Assembly (NCBI GenBank): GCA_020851735.1
Contig: JADZCD010000003.1
Coordinates: 62,001 to 126,000 of the forward strand
DNA length: 64,000 nt
Direction of reading: 5' to 3'
From: Phycisphaeraceae bacterium
GTDB lineage: Bacteria; Planctomycetota; Phycisphaerae; Phycisphaerales; Phycisphaeraceae
The position numbers and the translations under genes were made by a program. Below the pieces are notes generated by a model that was not told the origin of the DNA, did no database searches, and was given only the letters and a program-made list of their open reading frames with translations. This document shows, piece after piece, positions 18,040 to 27,094 of this stretch; within the stretch, counting starts at the first letter, position 1; the number at the start of each line of letters is the position of its first letter.

Positions 18040-18879
18040 ATGCCCCAACCTCTTCCCGCCGTCATCGCCAGCGATCTCCATGTCGTGCGTGGCTCCACGC
18101 CCATTTTGCAGGGCCTGACCTGCGCCATTCCCGCCGGCACTTGCACCGCCATCCTCGGGCCCAACGGCTGCGGCAAGACCACCTTCACCCGCACGCTCAC
18201 CGGACAGATATTTCTAACCCAAGGCTCTGTCACCGTGCTCGGCCAGACCATCGGGCAGACGGACATCCGCGCCCTGCGTCGGCGCATTGGCATTGTCAAT
18301 CCGACCACGGATATGGCCGGCACGCATTTTTCCGGGGCTGTCGTCGACGCCGATCTGTCCGCGCACCAAGCTGTCCTGACCGGATTCTTCGGCACGGTTG
18401 GGCTGTACGACCAACCCACCGACGTGCAGATTCACCGGGCTGATCAAGTCCTCCAACAGGTCAGCCTGAGCCATCGCCGCGATTTGCGTTTTGCCTACCT
18501 TTCCACCGGCGAACAGCGGCGCTGCCTGATCGCTCGCGCCCTGGTCCATGAGCCGGAGCTTCTGATTCTTGACGAACCTACCGCCGGGCTGGATGTCGCC
18601 GGGCGCGAACACGTCCTGGCCACGATCGAAAAAATCTTGTCTCAGCCATCGCCGCCCACCGTGCTCTTTATCACCCATCACGTCGAGGAGCTATCCCCGC
18701 GCACCGCCCAGGTCCTCTTGATGCGTGACGGCCGCATCACCCACGCCGGCCCGCCCCAGGACGTCATCACCCCCGAAACCCTTACCGCCACCTTCGGCTG
18801 CAAAGTGTTCGTCAAGCGCCTCCACGGCCGCTACTGGCTGGAAGTCCTCCCCGAAGCCTGGCTGGACCTGCTGCGGTAG
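18040..18879 (+). CDS. ABC transporter ATP-binding protein
   Basis: A single 279-residue ATPase domain. Walker A is GPNGCGKT at residues 40-47, the signature is LSTGEQRR, Walker B is LLILDEPTAGLD, and the switch histidine lies in LFITHHVEE. No permease or binding protein is adjacent, so the substrate is unknown. The pattern (signature QRR, iron/zinc-type linker) resembles the YlmA/FecE-like group, which is only an impression. It is divergent from the M42 peptidase gene, 69 bases away. Confidence 0.85.
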   Translation: MPQPLPAVIASDLHVVRGSTPILQGLTCAIPAGTCTAILGPNGCGKTTFTRTLTGQIFLTQGSVTVLGQTIGQTDIRALRRRIGIVNPTTDMAGTHFSGAVVDADLSAHQAVLTGFFGTVGLYDQPTDVQIHRADQVLQQVSLSHRRDLRFAYLSTGEQRRCLIARALVHEPELLILDEPTAGLDVAGREHVLATIEKILSQPSPPTVLFITHHVEELSPRTAQVLLMRDGRITHAGPPQDVITPETLTATFGCKVFVKRLHGRYWLEVLPEAWLDLLR

Positions 18880-18926
18880 GCAGTTATTTAATCGATATGA
18901 GACAACCGCCGCCACATTCTGCCTTT

Positions 18927-18960
18927 CTCCTAATTCCCAACTCCTAACTCCTAATTCCTC
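18927..18960. repeat. CTCCTAA/CTCCTAAT heptamer-octamer array
   Basis: Degenerate units CTCCTAAT, TCCCAA, CTCCTAA, CTCCTAAT in the gap between the ABC ATPase and purE. The same word family recurs at 23258, 30681, 53143 and 60395. Confidence 0.85.
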
Positions 18961-19008
18961 TTTTCCCCTCCCCTTGCCGGACGGTCAATCTTCCGCATAA
19001 TCGCTGCC

Positions 19009-19521
19009 ATGAAGAGCCAATCCCCCCCCCTCGCCCCCCTAGTTGGCATCGTCATGGGCAGCGCCTCGGACGCCCCCACGCTCAAGGCGGCCACGGACCT
19101 GCTCGACCAGTTCGCCGTGCCCTATGAAATTAAAGTCTGCTCCGCCCATCGCACACCCCAGCGGGCTCACGATTTTGCCACTACAGCCGCCCAGCGCGGG
19201 CTGAAGGTCATCATCGCCGCGGCCGGCATGTCCGCGCACCTCGCCGGCGTGATGGCGGCGCTCACTCATCTGCCGGTCCTCGGCATCCCCATGGAAGGCA
19301 AACTCGCCGGCGGATTAGACGCGCTGCTTTCGACCGTCAACATGCCCCGCGGCATTCCCGTAGCCACGATGAGTTTAGGTTCGCACGGGGCTGCCAATGC
19401 CGCGCTGTTTGCCGTGGCGATCCTCGCCTTGTCCGACCCCGCTTTGACGGAAAAACTCAAAGCCTTCCGCAAGCAGCAAAGCGATTCAATTCCCGCCGAC
19501 TTGCCGCCAGTGGGAAAATAA
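19009..19521 (+). CDS. purE: N5-carboxyaminoimidazole ribonucleotide mutase
   Basis: It moves the carboxyl group of N5-CAIR to carbon 4 in purine synthesis. The class I signature is plain: GIVMGSASDAPTL at the N-terminus with the CAIR-binding serine and aspartate, then SAHRTP, and AAAGMSAHLAGVMAALTHLPVLGIPM. The 170-residue length is normal. No purK is nearby. It converges on copA, with 56 bases between them that include a GACCCCA repeat remnant. Confidence 0.97.
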   Translation: MKSQSPPLAPLVGIVMGSASDAPTLKAATDLLDQFAVPYEIKVCSAHRTPQRAHDFATTAAQRGLKVIIAAAGMSAHLAGVMAALTHLPVLGIPMEGKLAGGLDALLSTVNMPRGIPVATMSLGSHGAANAALFAVAILALSDPALTEKLKAFRKQQSDSIPADLPPVGK

Positions 19522-19577
19522 CTGCCGGACGTGCCTCAGGCTGTTTTGTTTTATTACCCTAGACCCCAGACCCCTCA

Positions 19578-22064
19578 TCATTCCTTCCACGTCCAGCGTA
19601 GCCACAGCGCATTGCCCACCACGCTCACCGAGCTAAGCGACATCGCCGCCGCCGCCAGCATCGGGTGCATATACCCCAACGCCGCCAGCGGGATCAGCAC
19701 CACGTTGTAAACAAATGCCCAGAAAAGCCCCAGATAAATCCGCTTGAGCGTCGCCCGACTTAGTCGAATCGCTCGTGCGATTCCATGTAAGTCCCCGCCC
19801 ACCAACACCACGTGCCCCGCCTCCATCGCGATATCCGCCCCCCCCGGAAGCACCCCCGCCCCCGCCCCCGAAAGTTCTCTAGTTTCAGCCCCCGGCTCCG
19901 CCGGGGGGTACAAACCCATGCCCGCAACCGTCCCCCACGCCGCTCCTTTGGGGCTTGGTTCCCCTCTGCCCGTCGCCTCCTCCCAGGCCATCATGTCCCG
20001 CCGGGCGCTGGCGGCCAGCGTTGCTCCCATCGCGATGCCCAGGTCAGCCGTCACCAGGGCCGGCGCGTCGTTGATGCCGTCACCCACCATCGCCACCACT
20101 GCGCCGTCTTTTCGCAACTGAGCCACCTTCGCCTGCTTGTCCTGCGGCAGCACTTCGGCCAACACCACGTCAATGCCCAGGCGTTCCGCCACGCCCCGGG
20201 CCACCAGCTCCCGATCACCGGTCATCAACGCCACCTGCAAGCCCAGTTTGTGCAACTCCGCCACCGCCTGCGGAGCCTCGGGCTTTAATTCGTCGGCGAA
20301 TCCGATCACGCCCACCGCCTGACCATCCACCGCTGCCAGCACCGTCGTTTTGCTGGCTGCATCCAACGCCTCCCGCTGTTGCAGCAGAATTTCCGTGCCT
20401 GTGATTCCGCGTTCCTTTAGCGCGCTGGGGCGACCGACCGCCACGACGTGGCCTTCCACGCGCCCCAGCACTCCCCCGGCGCTGAGCCTTTCAAAGCCGT
20501 CCACTTCACTTAGCGTCATGCCTCGCTTGCGGGCCTCGGCCACCACCGCCCGCCCTAACGGATGTTCGCTGGGCACTTCCACACTCGCTGCCAGACGCAG
20601 CAATTCCTCCACGCTAAGGGCGGGTTGATTCAGCAGCGCCGCCGGAGGATTCGCGGTATGGCCTCCCTCTTTAGTCTGAACTGCAAGTGCGCCGCTCCAC
20701 ACCGTCACCACGTCCGTCACCGCCGGTCGGCCTTTGGTCAACGTGCCGGTTTTGTCCAGTAGAACATGAGTCAATCTTCCCGCCCGCTCAAACGCCGCCG
20801 CGTCCTTAATCAATATGCCCCGCTTAGCGCCTAACCCCGTGCCCACCATGATCGCCGCCGGCGTGGCTAATCCCAAAGCACATGGGCAAGCCACGATCAG
20901 CACCGCGATCAAAGCATACAGCCCCAGCGCCCAATCCTGGGCCAGCAATCCCCAACCCAAAAGCGCGATGCCCGCCACCGCGATCACCGCCGGCACGAAT
21001 ATCGCCGCCACCTGATCCGCCACCCTCTGCACCCTCGCCTTAGACGCCTGCGCCCGCCGCACCAGTTCCACCATCTGCGCCAGCAGCGCCGCTTCGCCCA
21101 CCTTTTCGACGATAATCGTCAACGCCCCGCCCTGATTGATCGTCCCGCCCAGCACCGGGTCGCCCTTTTTCACTTCCACGGGCACCGATTCGCCGGTCAT
21201 CATCGCCTGATCCACCTCGCTTTGCCCGCTTAAAACCATGCCGTCCGCCGGTATCTTCTGCCCCGGCCGCACCAACACCACGTCGTCGATGGCCAGTTGC
21301 GACGCGGGAATATCTTGCTCTTGTCCCGCGCGCAAAACCGTCGCCTGCGTCGGCTGCAGTTCCATCAACCCGCGCATGGCGGCCCCCGCGCTCGCCCGCG
21401 CCTTGGCTTCCAGATATCGGCCCACGCTGATCAGCACCAGAATCATCGCCGAGGTGTCGAAATACACCGCTTGATGCCACCCGCCCAGCACCACCGCCAC
21501 GCTGTAGCCGTACGCCACGGACGTACCCATCGCCACCAGCACGTCCATATCCGCCCGCCGATGCGAGATCGCCGCCCACGCCCCGCGATAGAACGGCCAG
21601 CCCAGCCAAACCTGCAAAATCGTGGCCAAAACAAGCTGCGCATACAGCACCCCCCGCGGCATGTTGTCATGCCCCCAGCCCATGGCCAACACCATCACGG
21701 CAGCGCCGATCACCACGCTGCCCGTCATCCAGTTGGTCCACTTGCCCTCGCCCGCATTATGAACATGCCCTTGGGATTGGGGTGCCACACAGCAGGCCGA
21801 AGGCTGCTGTGTGTTGCTCGCGGGATTCTCCCTATCCGTACCCCCCCCGTGCTTGTGCTCCACGTGGGCCTGATATCCCGCCTTGCGCACCGCCTCGGTC
21901 AGCGATGGCCCCGCGACAATCCCCTGGTGCTCCACCAGCGCCTCGGACGTGGCCAGATTCACCATCGCGTCGTTGACGCCCGGCACGGCCAACAGACACT
22001 TTTCCACCGCCGCCACGCAGCCGGCGCAACGCATACCCGCAATGTGCAATCTCGTGCTGGCCAT
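19578..22064 (-). CDS. copA: copper-translocating P1B-type ATPase with repeat-derived insertions
   Basis: It exports Cu(I) across the inner membrane. The N-terminal HMA domain has GMRCAGC (residues 10-16). The membrane motif CPC is at 393-395, DKTGT at 437-441, SEHP at 499-502 and GDGIND at 661-666. The 828-residue length exceeds the usual 740-800. Three stretches look inserted: residues about 78-100 (palindrome at 21786-21813), about 456-482 (start of the N-domain), and 681-741. The third splits the normally continuous sequence after GIAMG and before GADIAMEAG in the P-domain. All keep the frame. If the P-domain insertion disrupts nucleotide or Mg binding, the pump could be impaired. The two YkgJ-like proteins elsewhere are unrelated to it. 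Confidence 0.93.
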   Translation of the reverse strand: MASTRLHIAGMRCAGCVAAVEKCLLAVPGVNDAMVNLATSEALVEHQGIVAGPSLTEAVRKAGYQAHVEHKHGGGTDRENPASNTQQPSACCVAPQSQGHVHNAGEGKWTNWMTGSVVIGAAVMVLAMGWGHDNMPRGVLYAQLVLATILQVWLGWPFYRGAWAAISHRRADMDVLVAMGTSVAYGYSVAVVLGGWHQAVYFDTSAMILVLISVGRYLEAKARASAGAAMRGLMELQPTQATVLRAGQEQDIPASQLAIDDVVLVRPGQKIPADGMVLSGQSEVDQAMMTGESVPVEVKKGDPVLGGTINQGGALTIIVEKVGEAALLAQMVELVRRAQASKARVQRVADQVAAIFVPAVIAVAGIALLGWGLLAQDWALGLYALIAVLIVACPCALGLATPAAIMVGTGLGAKRGILIKDAAAFERAGRLTHVLLDKTGTLTKGRPAVTDVVTVWSGALAVQTKEGGHTANPPAALLNQPALSVEELLRLAASVEVPSEHPLGRAVVAEARKRGMTLSEVDGFERLSAGGVLGRVEGHVVAVGRPSALKERGITGTEILLQQREALDAASKTTVLAAVDGQAVGVIGFADELKPEAPQAVAELHKLGLQVALMTGDRELVARGVAERLGIDVVLAEVLPQDKQAKVAQLRKDGAVVAMVGDGINDAPALVTADLGIAMGATLAASARRDMMAWEEATGRGEPSPKGAAWGTVAGMGLYPPAEPGAETRELSGAGAGVLPGGADIAMEAGHVVLVGGDLHGIARAIRLSRATLKRIYLGLFWAFVYNVVLIPLAALGYMHPMLAAAAMSLSSVSVVGNALWLRWTWKE
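19842..20024. repeat. in-frame repeat insertion in the copA P-domain
   Basis: About 183 bp encoding residues 681-741. It contains the palindrome at 19887-19910 (CCCCCGGCTC / GCCGGGGGG arms), also seen at 56491, 63006 and, truncated, at 27034, plus CCCCGGAAG words found throughout the intergenic DNA. Flanking copA sequence joins perfectly if it is removed. Confidence 0.8.
21786..21813. repeat. CACACAGCA/TGCTGTGTG palindrome inside copA
   Basis: A 28-bp palindrome with arms CACACAGCA and TGCTGTGTG around a ten-base centre. It encodes residues about 84-93 (QQPSACCVA region) in the linker between the HMA domain and the first membrane helix. The same arms with a different centre occur between genes at 26983-27010, both preceded by GGGTGC. 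Confidence 0.85.
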
Positions 22065-22093
22065 AATTTCATTCTATGCCGCCACGCCTCCGC

Positions 22094-23299
22094 TTAGGGC
22101 AGGGCGCTCAGCAAGCGGTCGATCTGGGCAAACGTATTGTAGAAGTGCGGGCTGGCCCGCAGCCGCCCCGCCCGCGTCACCACGACAATCTTTTCATTTT
22201 CCAGTGCCGCTACGATCGCCGGCAGTGGGGGGCTTCCCGCCGGCGGCGAAAACGACACAATCCCGCTCTTTTCCGCCGCTTTGGCGCGTGGGCTGAACAC
22301 CGTGTAGCCCTTAGCCGCCAGCCCAGTGCCCAAACGATCCGTCAGCGACTCCAGCTTGGCCCAGACCTGTGCGATCCCCAATTCCAGCAGCAAATCCACG
22401 CTCGCCGCCAAGCCCAGCAAGCCCGGAATATTCAGCGTGCCCGGCTCAAACCTCTCCGCGTCCGGTCGCAGCTCAAACCGGTAGTGATCGTAATCCTGGG
22501 CGTGGACCACATTTCGCCAACCCACCACCGCCGGGTGCAGCACTTCGAGTAAATCCTGCCGGCAGTAAAAGAATCCCGCCCCTTCCGGGCCCAGCAGCCA
22601 CTTGTGGCCGTCAGCGGAGAGAAAATCGATCCCCATCGCCTGTACGTCCACCGGCAGGGCCCCCAGACTTTGAATCGCATCCACGCACAAATATCCGCCC
22701 GCCCGATGCGCCATGTCGCTGATGGGCCTTAAGTTCATCCGAAAGCCCGTGGAAAACTGCACGTGCGAAAGCGCCACCACGCGCGTGCGATCCGTGATCG
22801 CCTCAAGCACATCCTCCCCGTCGATTCGTCCATCATCCCCTTGCCGCACTTCCACCAGTTCCACGCCCTGCCGCTTTAGGTCCTCCCACGGATACCGGTT
22901 GGCTGGGAACTCCACCGCCGTGGTGACGACTTGATCGCCCTTGCGCCACGGTAAGCCCCGGGCCACCAGCGCCAAGCCCGTGGAAGTGTTAGGCGTAAAG
23001 GCGATTTCCTCCGGCCCGCCGGCGCCGATCAATCGCGCCAACGCTTGTCGAAGCGGCTTAAGGCGCGCATACCACCCGCTGCCCACATACGCCTGTGCCG
23101 CCGCCTGCCGCGCATATTCCGCCATTGCCCGTGCCGCCCGGGCACTGATCGGCCCCACCCCCGCGTGATTGAAAAACGCCCATTCCCGCAGAATCGGGAA
23201 CTCATCCTCCCAGTTGATCGTTTCCCATAGCCCCATGCCTATTCCCGTCTTTGCTTTTCCCAACTCCCAATTCCTAACTCCTAACTCCTTCTTACTCAC
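22094..23299 (-). CDS. class V aminotransferase (cysteine desulfurase/SufS-like fold)
   Basis: A PLP enzyme. AFFNHAGVGPIS near the N-terminus, the PLP aspartate in YLCVDAIQSLGALPV, and the Schiff-base lysine in SADGHKWLLGPEG are all in place. It belongs with isopenicillin-N epimerase/selenocysteine-lyase-like members; the substrate is not evident. The GTG at 23299 overlaps the ispD stop (GTGA), with GAGGAG before it. That start makes about 20 residues from an AGTTAGG repeat (KELGVRNWELG). The internal ATG at 23236 (MGLWETINWEDEF) gives a family-like N-terminus without the repeat peptide. Either start may be used. Confidence 0.85.
   Translation of the reverse strand: MSKKELGVRNWELGKAKTGIGMGLWETINWEDEFPILREWAFFNHAGVGPISARAARAMAEYARQAAAQAYVGSGWYARLKPLRQALARLIGAGGPEEIAFTPNTSTGLALVARGLPWRKGDQVVTTAVEFPANRYPWEDLKRQGVELVEVRQGDDGRIDGEDVLEAITDRTRVVALSHVQFSTGFRMNLRPISDMAHRAGGYLCVDAIQSLGALPVDVQAMGIDFLSADGHKWLLGPEGAGFFYCRQDLLEVLHPAVVGWRNVVHAQDYDHYRFELRPDAERFEPGTLNIPGLLGLAASVDLLLELGIAQVWAKLESLTDRLGTGLAAKGYTVFSPRAKAAEKSGIVSFSPPAGSPPLPAIVAALENEKIVVVTRAGRLRASPHFYNTFAQIDRLLSALP
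23258..23290. repeat. CTCCTAA heptamer array overlapping a gene start
   Basis: Units CAACTCC, CAATTCC, TAACTCC, TAACTCC. If the GTG start of the aminotransferase is used, this array is translated as its N-terminus. Confidence 0.85.
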
Positions 23300-24141
23300 T
23301 CCTCCTCATTGGCAAACAGCCGCTTGCGGGCCAGCAGCTTCGCTTCCTCCTGCCCGCTTTCCTTCAAAATCGCCTCAGCCAGCTTCACGTCGTCGGGCCG
23401 GGTGATCTTCAGGTTCGTCGCTTCGCCCGCCACCACGTAAACCGTTTCGCCGAGCATTTCCACCAGCCGGGCGTCGTCCGTTACGCCCTTTAGCGCTTCG
23501 CCGGCAATCTTCCCATCGCGAATCTGCGCGTAGGCCTTCTCTAACAGCGCCTTGCTGAAAACCTGCGGCGTCTGCACCTCCACCGTGGCGGCTCGATCCA
23601 ACGTGGCGGTGACCTTTTGGATGGGAATCCTCGGTTTGGCGGCCGCGCCCAGAATGCGCGTCAAGGGATCGTCCGCCTGATCGTCCTCTTCCTGTACGTC
23701 TTCCACACGCTTAAGCGTCGCGTTCACCGGCACCGCGGGAATCACCGCCGGGTAGCGCTCGGCCGTCTCAAACACCCGCGTAATCATCGCCGCGCTGGCC
23801 AGCGGGCGCACCGCGTCGTGCACCGCCACGTGGGTGATGTCCTCTTTCACCGCCTTTAGCGCCTTCATCACCGTCTCCCACCGTTCCGCCACCCCGCCGG
23901 CCACCACCGTCACCCCATGAAATCCCAGTTGGTCGCCCCAGCGCAGCTTAAACGCCTCCACGCCTTCCGGATGCACCGCCAAAATCACCTGCCCCACCTC
24001 CGGGCGCTTCCAGAACAAGCTCAGCGAACGCAAGAAAACCGCTCGCCCGGCCAACTCCAGCTCGATCTTGCTTTTCTTCTCGCCTTCGTTGGCAAAGCGT
24101 CGTCCCAGTCCCGCCGCCGGCATGATGACCGCGATTTTCAT
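23296..24141 (-). CDS. ispD: 2-C-methyl-D-erythritol 4-phosphate cytidylyltransferase
   Basis: MEP-pathway enzyme that activates methylerythritol phosphate with CTP. The nucleotide loop is AVIMPAAGLGRRF, followed by KKSKIELELAGRAV, the HDAVRPLAS motif, and the C-terminal VQTPQVFSKALLEKAY and TDDARLVEMLG. The ATG at 24141 is chosen since the family starts there and GAGG lies upstream. The product is 281 residues, with an insertion (VEDVQEEDDQADDPL) in the middle and a slightly long C-terminal tail (LLARKRLFANEEE). It overlaps the downstream aminotransferase by 4 bases. Confidence 0.95.
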   Translation of the reverse strand: MKIAVIMPAAGLGRRFANEGEKKSKIELELAGRAVFLRSLSLFWKRPEVGQVILAVHPEGVEAFKLRWGDQLGFHGVTVVAGGVAERWETVMKALKAVKEDITHVAVHDAVRPLASAAMITRVFETAERYPAVIPAVPVNATLKRVEDVQEEDDQADDPLTRILGAAAKPRIPIQKVTATLDRAATVEVQTPQVFSKALLEKAYAQIRDGKIAGEALKGVTDDARLVEMLGETVYVVAGEATNLKITRPDDVKLAEAILKESGQEEAKLLARKRLFANEEE

Positions 24142-24415
24142 AACCTCTTTCCTCGTCCCGGATGCTGCGCGTTGATTATCCCCACCACGCACCCGCCTGA
24201 CACCCGCCCCTCATCATAACCCACCCCCCCGGAATCACCCCCCCCGGAAGTTCCAAGCCTAGTGAGCCGCGTCGTCCCCGACGCGGGCACCTTCGCTCTC
24301 GCCTGACCTCCCATGATCACGACCCCGCCTGTACGCCCGCACCAGCCGCCCAAACCCTGATATGCTGCTGATAACTTCCACCCCCCCCTTTAACCTTTCA
24401 TTTTTCCCTTTGCCT

Positions 24416-25228
24416 ATGAGCCTCCTGCGCCTTAACAGCCTAAGCGACGACGCCAAGCGCTCCGCCTACGCCCGTATCATTCCCCAACGTTTGTGGGATT
24501 ACCTGCTGCAGCTGGATCCCCGTAAATTCGCCGGCGGCGTGGACAATCCCGCCTGCTGGCAATACCTGGCTCCCAACGACCGCGCCGAAGTCCACCTCCG
24601 CCTGCCCCGCGATCGGGTTGACGGCGACTTCGCCTTCAGCCTCGACCTGGAAGAAGCCGGCGGCGGCCAGATGGAACTAAGCTTCATTGTCGTCAACGAC
24701 GTCCGCGCCCGCCGCTATCAGATTGACGTCGATCCCCACGGCCGGGTCACCCTCCTGGGCACGGCCGGACGCAACCTTCCCGAGGAAATCGCCGCCTTGA
24801 ACGCCGGGCTTGGCCCCTGCCAGGTGCGCCCTGGCCTGCGCCTGTTCAGCGAACTCTTACCGCTGATGGAAGAATTCGCCCGCGGCTTAGGCTATGTGGC
24901 CATTAGCCTCGAACCCCTGACCTACCACAACGCCGTGATGTACGAACGCCATGGCTTTGCCTATGTCAGCGGGTATCAGCGCATGCTGCGCATCCACCAG
25001 GCCTTTGAGCCCGGCGGCGTGCTCGCCCAGGCCCTGGATGGCGCCAGCCCCTTCCGCGCCCCGGAATTGGCCCGCTCACCGCGCGGCCGAAGCTGGGCCA
25101 TTCACGATGACATTCTTAATGTGCTCGATGGCGAACCCCACCTGGAACTGCAGATGGTCAAAGTGATCGGCCACAAGTCCCGCCAGATCACTTTCCCCCT
25201 CAATTCCTATGCCGCGGGCCTGGACTAG
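24416..25228 (+). CDS. conserved-looking hypothetical protein with GNAT-like C-terminal segment
   Basis: The 270-residue product begins MSLLRLNSLSDDAKRSAYAR at 24416. The segment LGYVAISLEPLTYHNAVMYE followed by RHGFAYVSGYQRML has the look of the last strands of GNAT acetyltransferases (NxxxYExxGF), but the acetyl-CoA loop is not obvious. No signal peptide or membrane segment is seen. The upstream gap (24142-24415) has only CCCCGGAA repeat words. The codon use is like its neighbours, so the gene is probably real. The function is unknown. Confidence 0.65.
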   Translation: MSLLRLNSLSDDAKRSAYARIIPQRLWDYLLQLDPRKFAGGVDNPACWQYLAPNDRAEVHLRLPRDRVDGDFAFSLDLEEAGGGQMELSFIVVNDVRARRYQIDVDPHGRVTLLGTAGRNLPEEIAALNAGLGPCQVRPGLRLFSELLPLMEEFARGLGYVAISLEPLTYHNAVMYERHGFAYVSGYQRMLRIHQAFEPGGVLAQALDGASPFRAPELARSPRGRSWAIHDDILNVLDGEPHLELQMVKVIGHKSRQITFPLNSYAAGLD

Positions 25229-25241
25229 ATCGCCCGTCCCC

Positions 25242-25589
25242 TCAGGCCGCATGATTCGATCGCCCGCGCCGCGGGGGCGCTTCAAACTCAAACTCGCCCA
25301 ATAGACACTGGCATCTCACTCGATACTGCCCGCGCTCCACCAGATCGCAAGCCAGCACCATCGCCAAAATCGGCGGGCTGCCCGGCTCAGCCATGAACGA
25401 CAACCGTTCGCCCTCAGCCAACGGCACGCTGGTCTGGATCGCCACCCCGTGGGCGCTGACATTGAGCACCTTGGCGTCCGACAGCGGAACCACCGGCAGC
25501 GTTCGGCTCACGCCGATCCGCTGCGGCGCTTGCGCCCGCGCTTCCCGGCGGCGATTGGGGGTCTGTGAATTGGTATGGGGCGTAAGCAA
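25242..25589 (-). CDS. PilZ-domain protein 1
   Basis: PilZ domains bind cyclic di-GMP. The arginine motif RRREAR lies near the N-terminus and the second motif is NVSAHG, in the right order and spacing. I prefer the TTG at 25589, which has CGGGAGG 7 nt upstream and gives 115 residues. The ATG at 25649 adds 20 unconserved residues. A second PilZ gene lies immediately upstream on the same strand, so the two probably share a transcript. The output may be flagellar or envelope related, which is inference. Confidence 0.8.
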   Translation of the reverse strand: MLTPHTNSQTPNRRREARAQAPQRIGVSRTLPVVPLSDAKVLNVSAHGVAIQTSVPLAEGERLSFMAEPGSPPILAMVLACDLVERGQYRVRCQCLLGEFEFEAPPRRGRSNHAA

Positions 25590-25683
25590 GTATCGCCTCC
25601 CGAACGTTGGTTCAGTGCGATGTCTGGGTCGGTTTGCGTGGCGGACCATTTCCCCGCCCTGGGGCTGGCCGCTCCGCCGCTGC

Positions 25684-26043
25684 CTACCAGCCGTAAATCA
25701 GCTTGGCGGGCATCCGGCCTTCAACCAACCGGCAGTTGACCATCGTCTGTCCCGCCAGCAGCCGCCGCACCGCCAAGGCTTCCAGAACCACGCGTTGGGC
25801 GCCGGGTTGGCTGAGCCTTGCGCCCTCGAGCGTCACCACCACCCGCTCCCCGGGCGATGCCGGCGTCGACGTCAGCAACGCCAGGCCGCCTGCCGATACG
25901 TTCACCGTTTGCGCATCTTGCAGCACACGCAGCGGCTGACTGTAGCAGTCCACCACCACCGCTTGTACCGGTCCGTTACCAGCCAGACGTACGTCCTGGC
26001 GACGTTCTTCAAGCTTGGATGCGACGGCATCGTCTGGGCGCAT
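25684..26043 (-). CDS. PilZ-domain protein 2
   Basis: The 119-residue protein has the paired cyclic di-GMP motifs RRQDVR (near residue 14) and NVSAGG (near residue 48), followed by beta-strand-like segments. The ATG at 26043 has AAAGG 7-8 nt upstream. It precedes the other PilZ gene by about 95 bases. The two differ enough that they are not a recent duplication. Confidence 0.82.
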   Translation of the reverse strand: MRPDDAVASKLEERRQDVRLAGNGPVQAVVVDCYSQPLRVLQDAQTVNVSAGGLALLTSTPASPGERVVVTLEGARLSQPGAQRVVLEALAVRRLLAGQTMVNCRLVEGRMPAKLIYGW

Positions 26044-26142
26044 AACAAGACCTTTCCGGAAAAGGTTGAATCACCACTCCAATCGTTACCATCGGCCCAA
26101 ACCCCCCGGAAGTTAACCCCCGGAAGGTCGCCGGGCACTCTT

Positions 26143-26252
26143 GAATGACGAATTGTGAATGTCGAATGCCGAATGCCGAATGAAACCCAAGACTTCACCT
26201 AAGGCCGAAAACTGGCTCACATTCGGCATTCGCCACTCGACATTCAGTAATG
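26143..26252. repeat. inverted pair of GAATGCC heptamer arrays
   Basis: Left arm 26143-26182 has GAATGTC, GAATGCC, GAATGCC, GAATG units. Right arm 26220-26252 is the reverse complement (CATTCGGCATTCGCC, then CGACATTCA). A 37-bp spacer separates them. Confidence 0.85.
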
Positions 26253-26255
26253 TCT

Positions 26256-26312
26256 TCCCCCAACCCCCAATCCCCAACCCCTAATCCCCAATCCCCATCC
26301 CCCATCCCCCCG
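26256..26312. repeat. CCCCAAC/CCCCAAT heptamer array
   Basis: Units CCCCCAA, CCCCCAAT, CCCCAAC, CCCTAAT, CCCCAAT and CCCCATC, between the inverted repeat and the 3' end of nuoC. Confidence 0.9.
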
Positions 26313-26317
26313 CCTTC

Positions 26318-26881
26318 TCACACGTCTTCCCTGCCCACGACCCGATAACTCTCGCGTTCCCCGCGCCCGCGCAAGGGATAATCCTTCCGCAGCGGGTGCG
26401 CGGGGAAGCTTTCCCACAACAAAATCCGCCGCAGGTCCGGGTGCCCGTCAAAACGTATCCCGAACATGTCAAACACTTCGCGCTCCGGCCATTCCGCCCC
26501 CGCCCACAAGCTGGTCATGCTCGGCAGGTGCAGCCCCGGATCATCCTCCGTGCCCGTGGTGTCCAGCTTCGGCTGCAGCATCACCTTCACCTGCAGCCGG
26601 TAGTTGTGGGCGGTGCTCACTAAGTTGTAGATCACCCCGAATCGTCCCGTCGGCGTCCCCGCCCCACCCGGGTAGTTCAGATAATCCACGCCCACCACGT
26701 CCGCGAGAAAGTCATACCCGCAGCGCGGGTCCGCGTGCAGAAAGTGCATCACGTCCAGCAGGCGTTCCTTGGGCACCACCAGCGAGGATTGACCGCGAAA
26801 CTCCGTCGCCAGAAGCTTCACATCCGGGAATCGCTGCTTAACCAGCGGCAGCGTGGGGTGATCAAGATTAGGCTTGGCCAT
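26318..26881 (-). CDS. nuoC: NADH-quinone oxidoreductase subunit C (orphan)
   Basis: The 30-kDa subunit of complex [36 protein letters not shown], and the highly conserved [40 protein letters not shown] are present. The 187-residue length is normal for a separate NuoC. No other nuo gene is adjacent on either side, so it is split from the rest of the complex. Alternatively it belongs to a related hydrogenase complex; the sequence alone cannot decide. Confidence 0.93.
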   Translation of the reverse strand: MAKPNLDHPTLPLVKQRFPDVKLLATEFRGQSSLVVPKERLLDVMHFLHADPRCGYDFLADVVGVDYLNYPGGAGTPTGRFGVIYNLVSTAHNYRLQVKVMLQPKLDTTGTEDDPGLHLPSMTSLWAGAEWPEREVFDMFGIRFDGHPDLRRILLWESFPAHPLRKDYPLRGRGERESYRVVGREDV

Positions 26882-26940
26882 GAACCTGTTTCCACTTGTT
26901 GAACTTGCTCAAAGGGCTGGCATTATAGCCCGCCTCGCCC

Positions 26941-27060
26941 CCGGAAGCCCCCCCCGGAAGTCCACCCCGAAAGCTCGGGTGCCACACAGCATCCCAAAGG
27001 GTGCTGTGTGCTGTCTTACGGCCTTTGGGCAAGCTCCCGGCTCTGCCGGGGGGTGCCACG
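26941..27060. repeat. intergenic cluster of palindromes
   Basis: CCCCCGGAAG words (26943-26961), then GGGTGC and a palindrome with arms CACACAGCA / TGCTGTGTG (26983-27010), then a partial copy of the CCCGGCTCTGCCGGGGGG palindrome (27036-27054). The first shares its arms with copA 21786-21813. Nothing here is coding. Confidence 0.85.
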
Positions 27061-27094
27061 GGGGTCAAAGGTCCCGATTCCTATCTCCCCCCAA

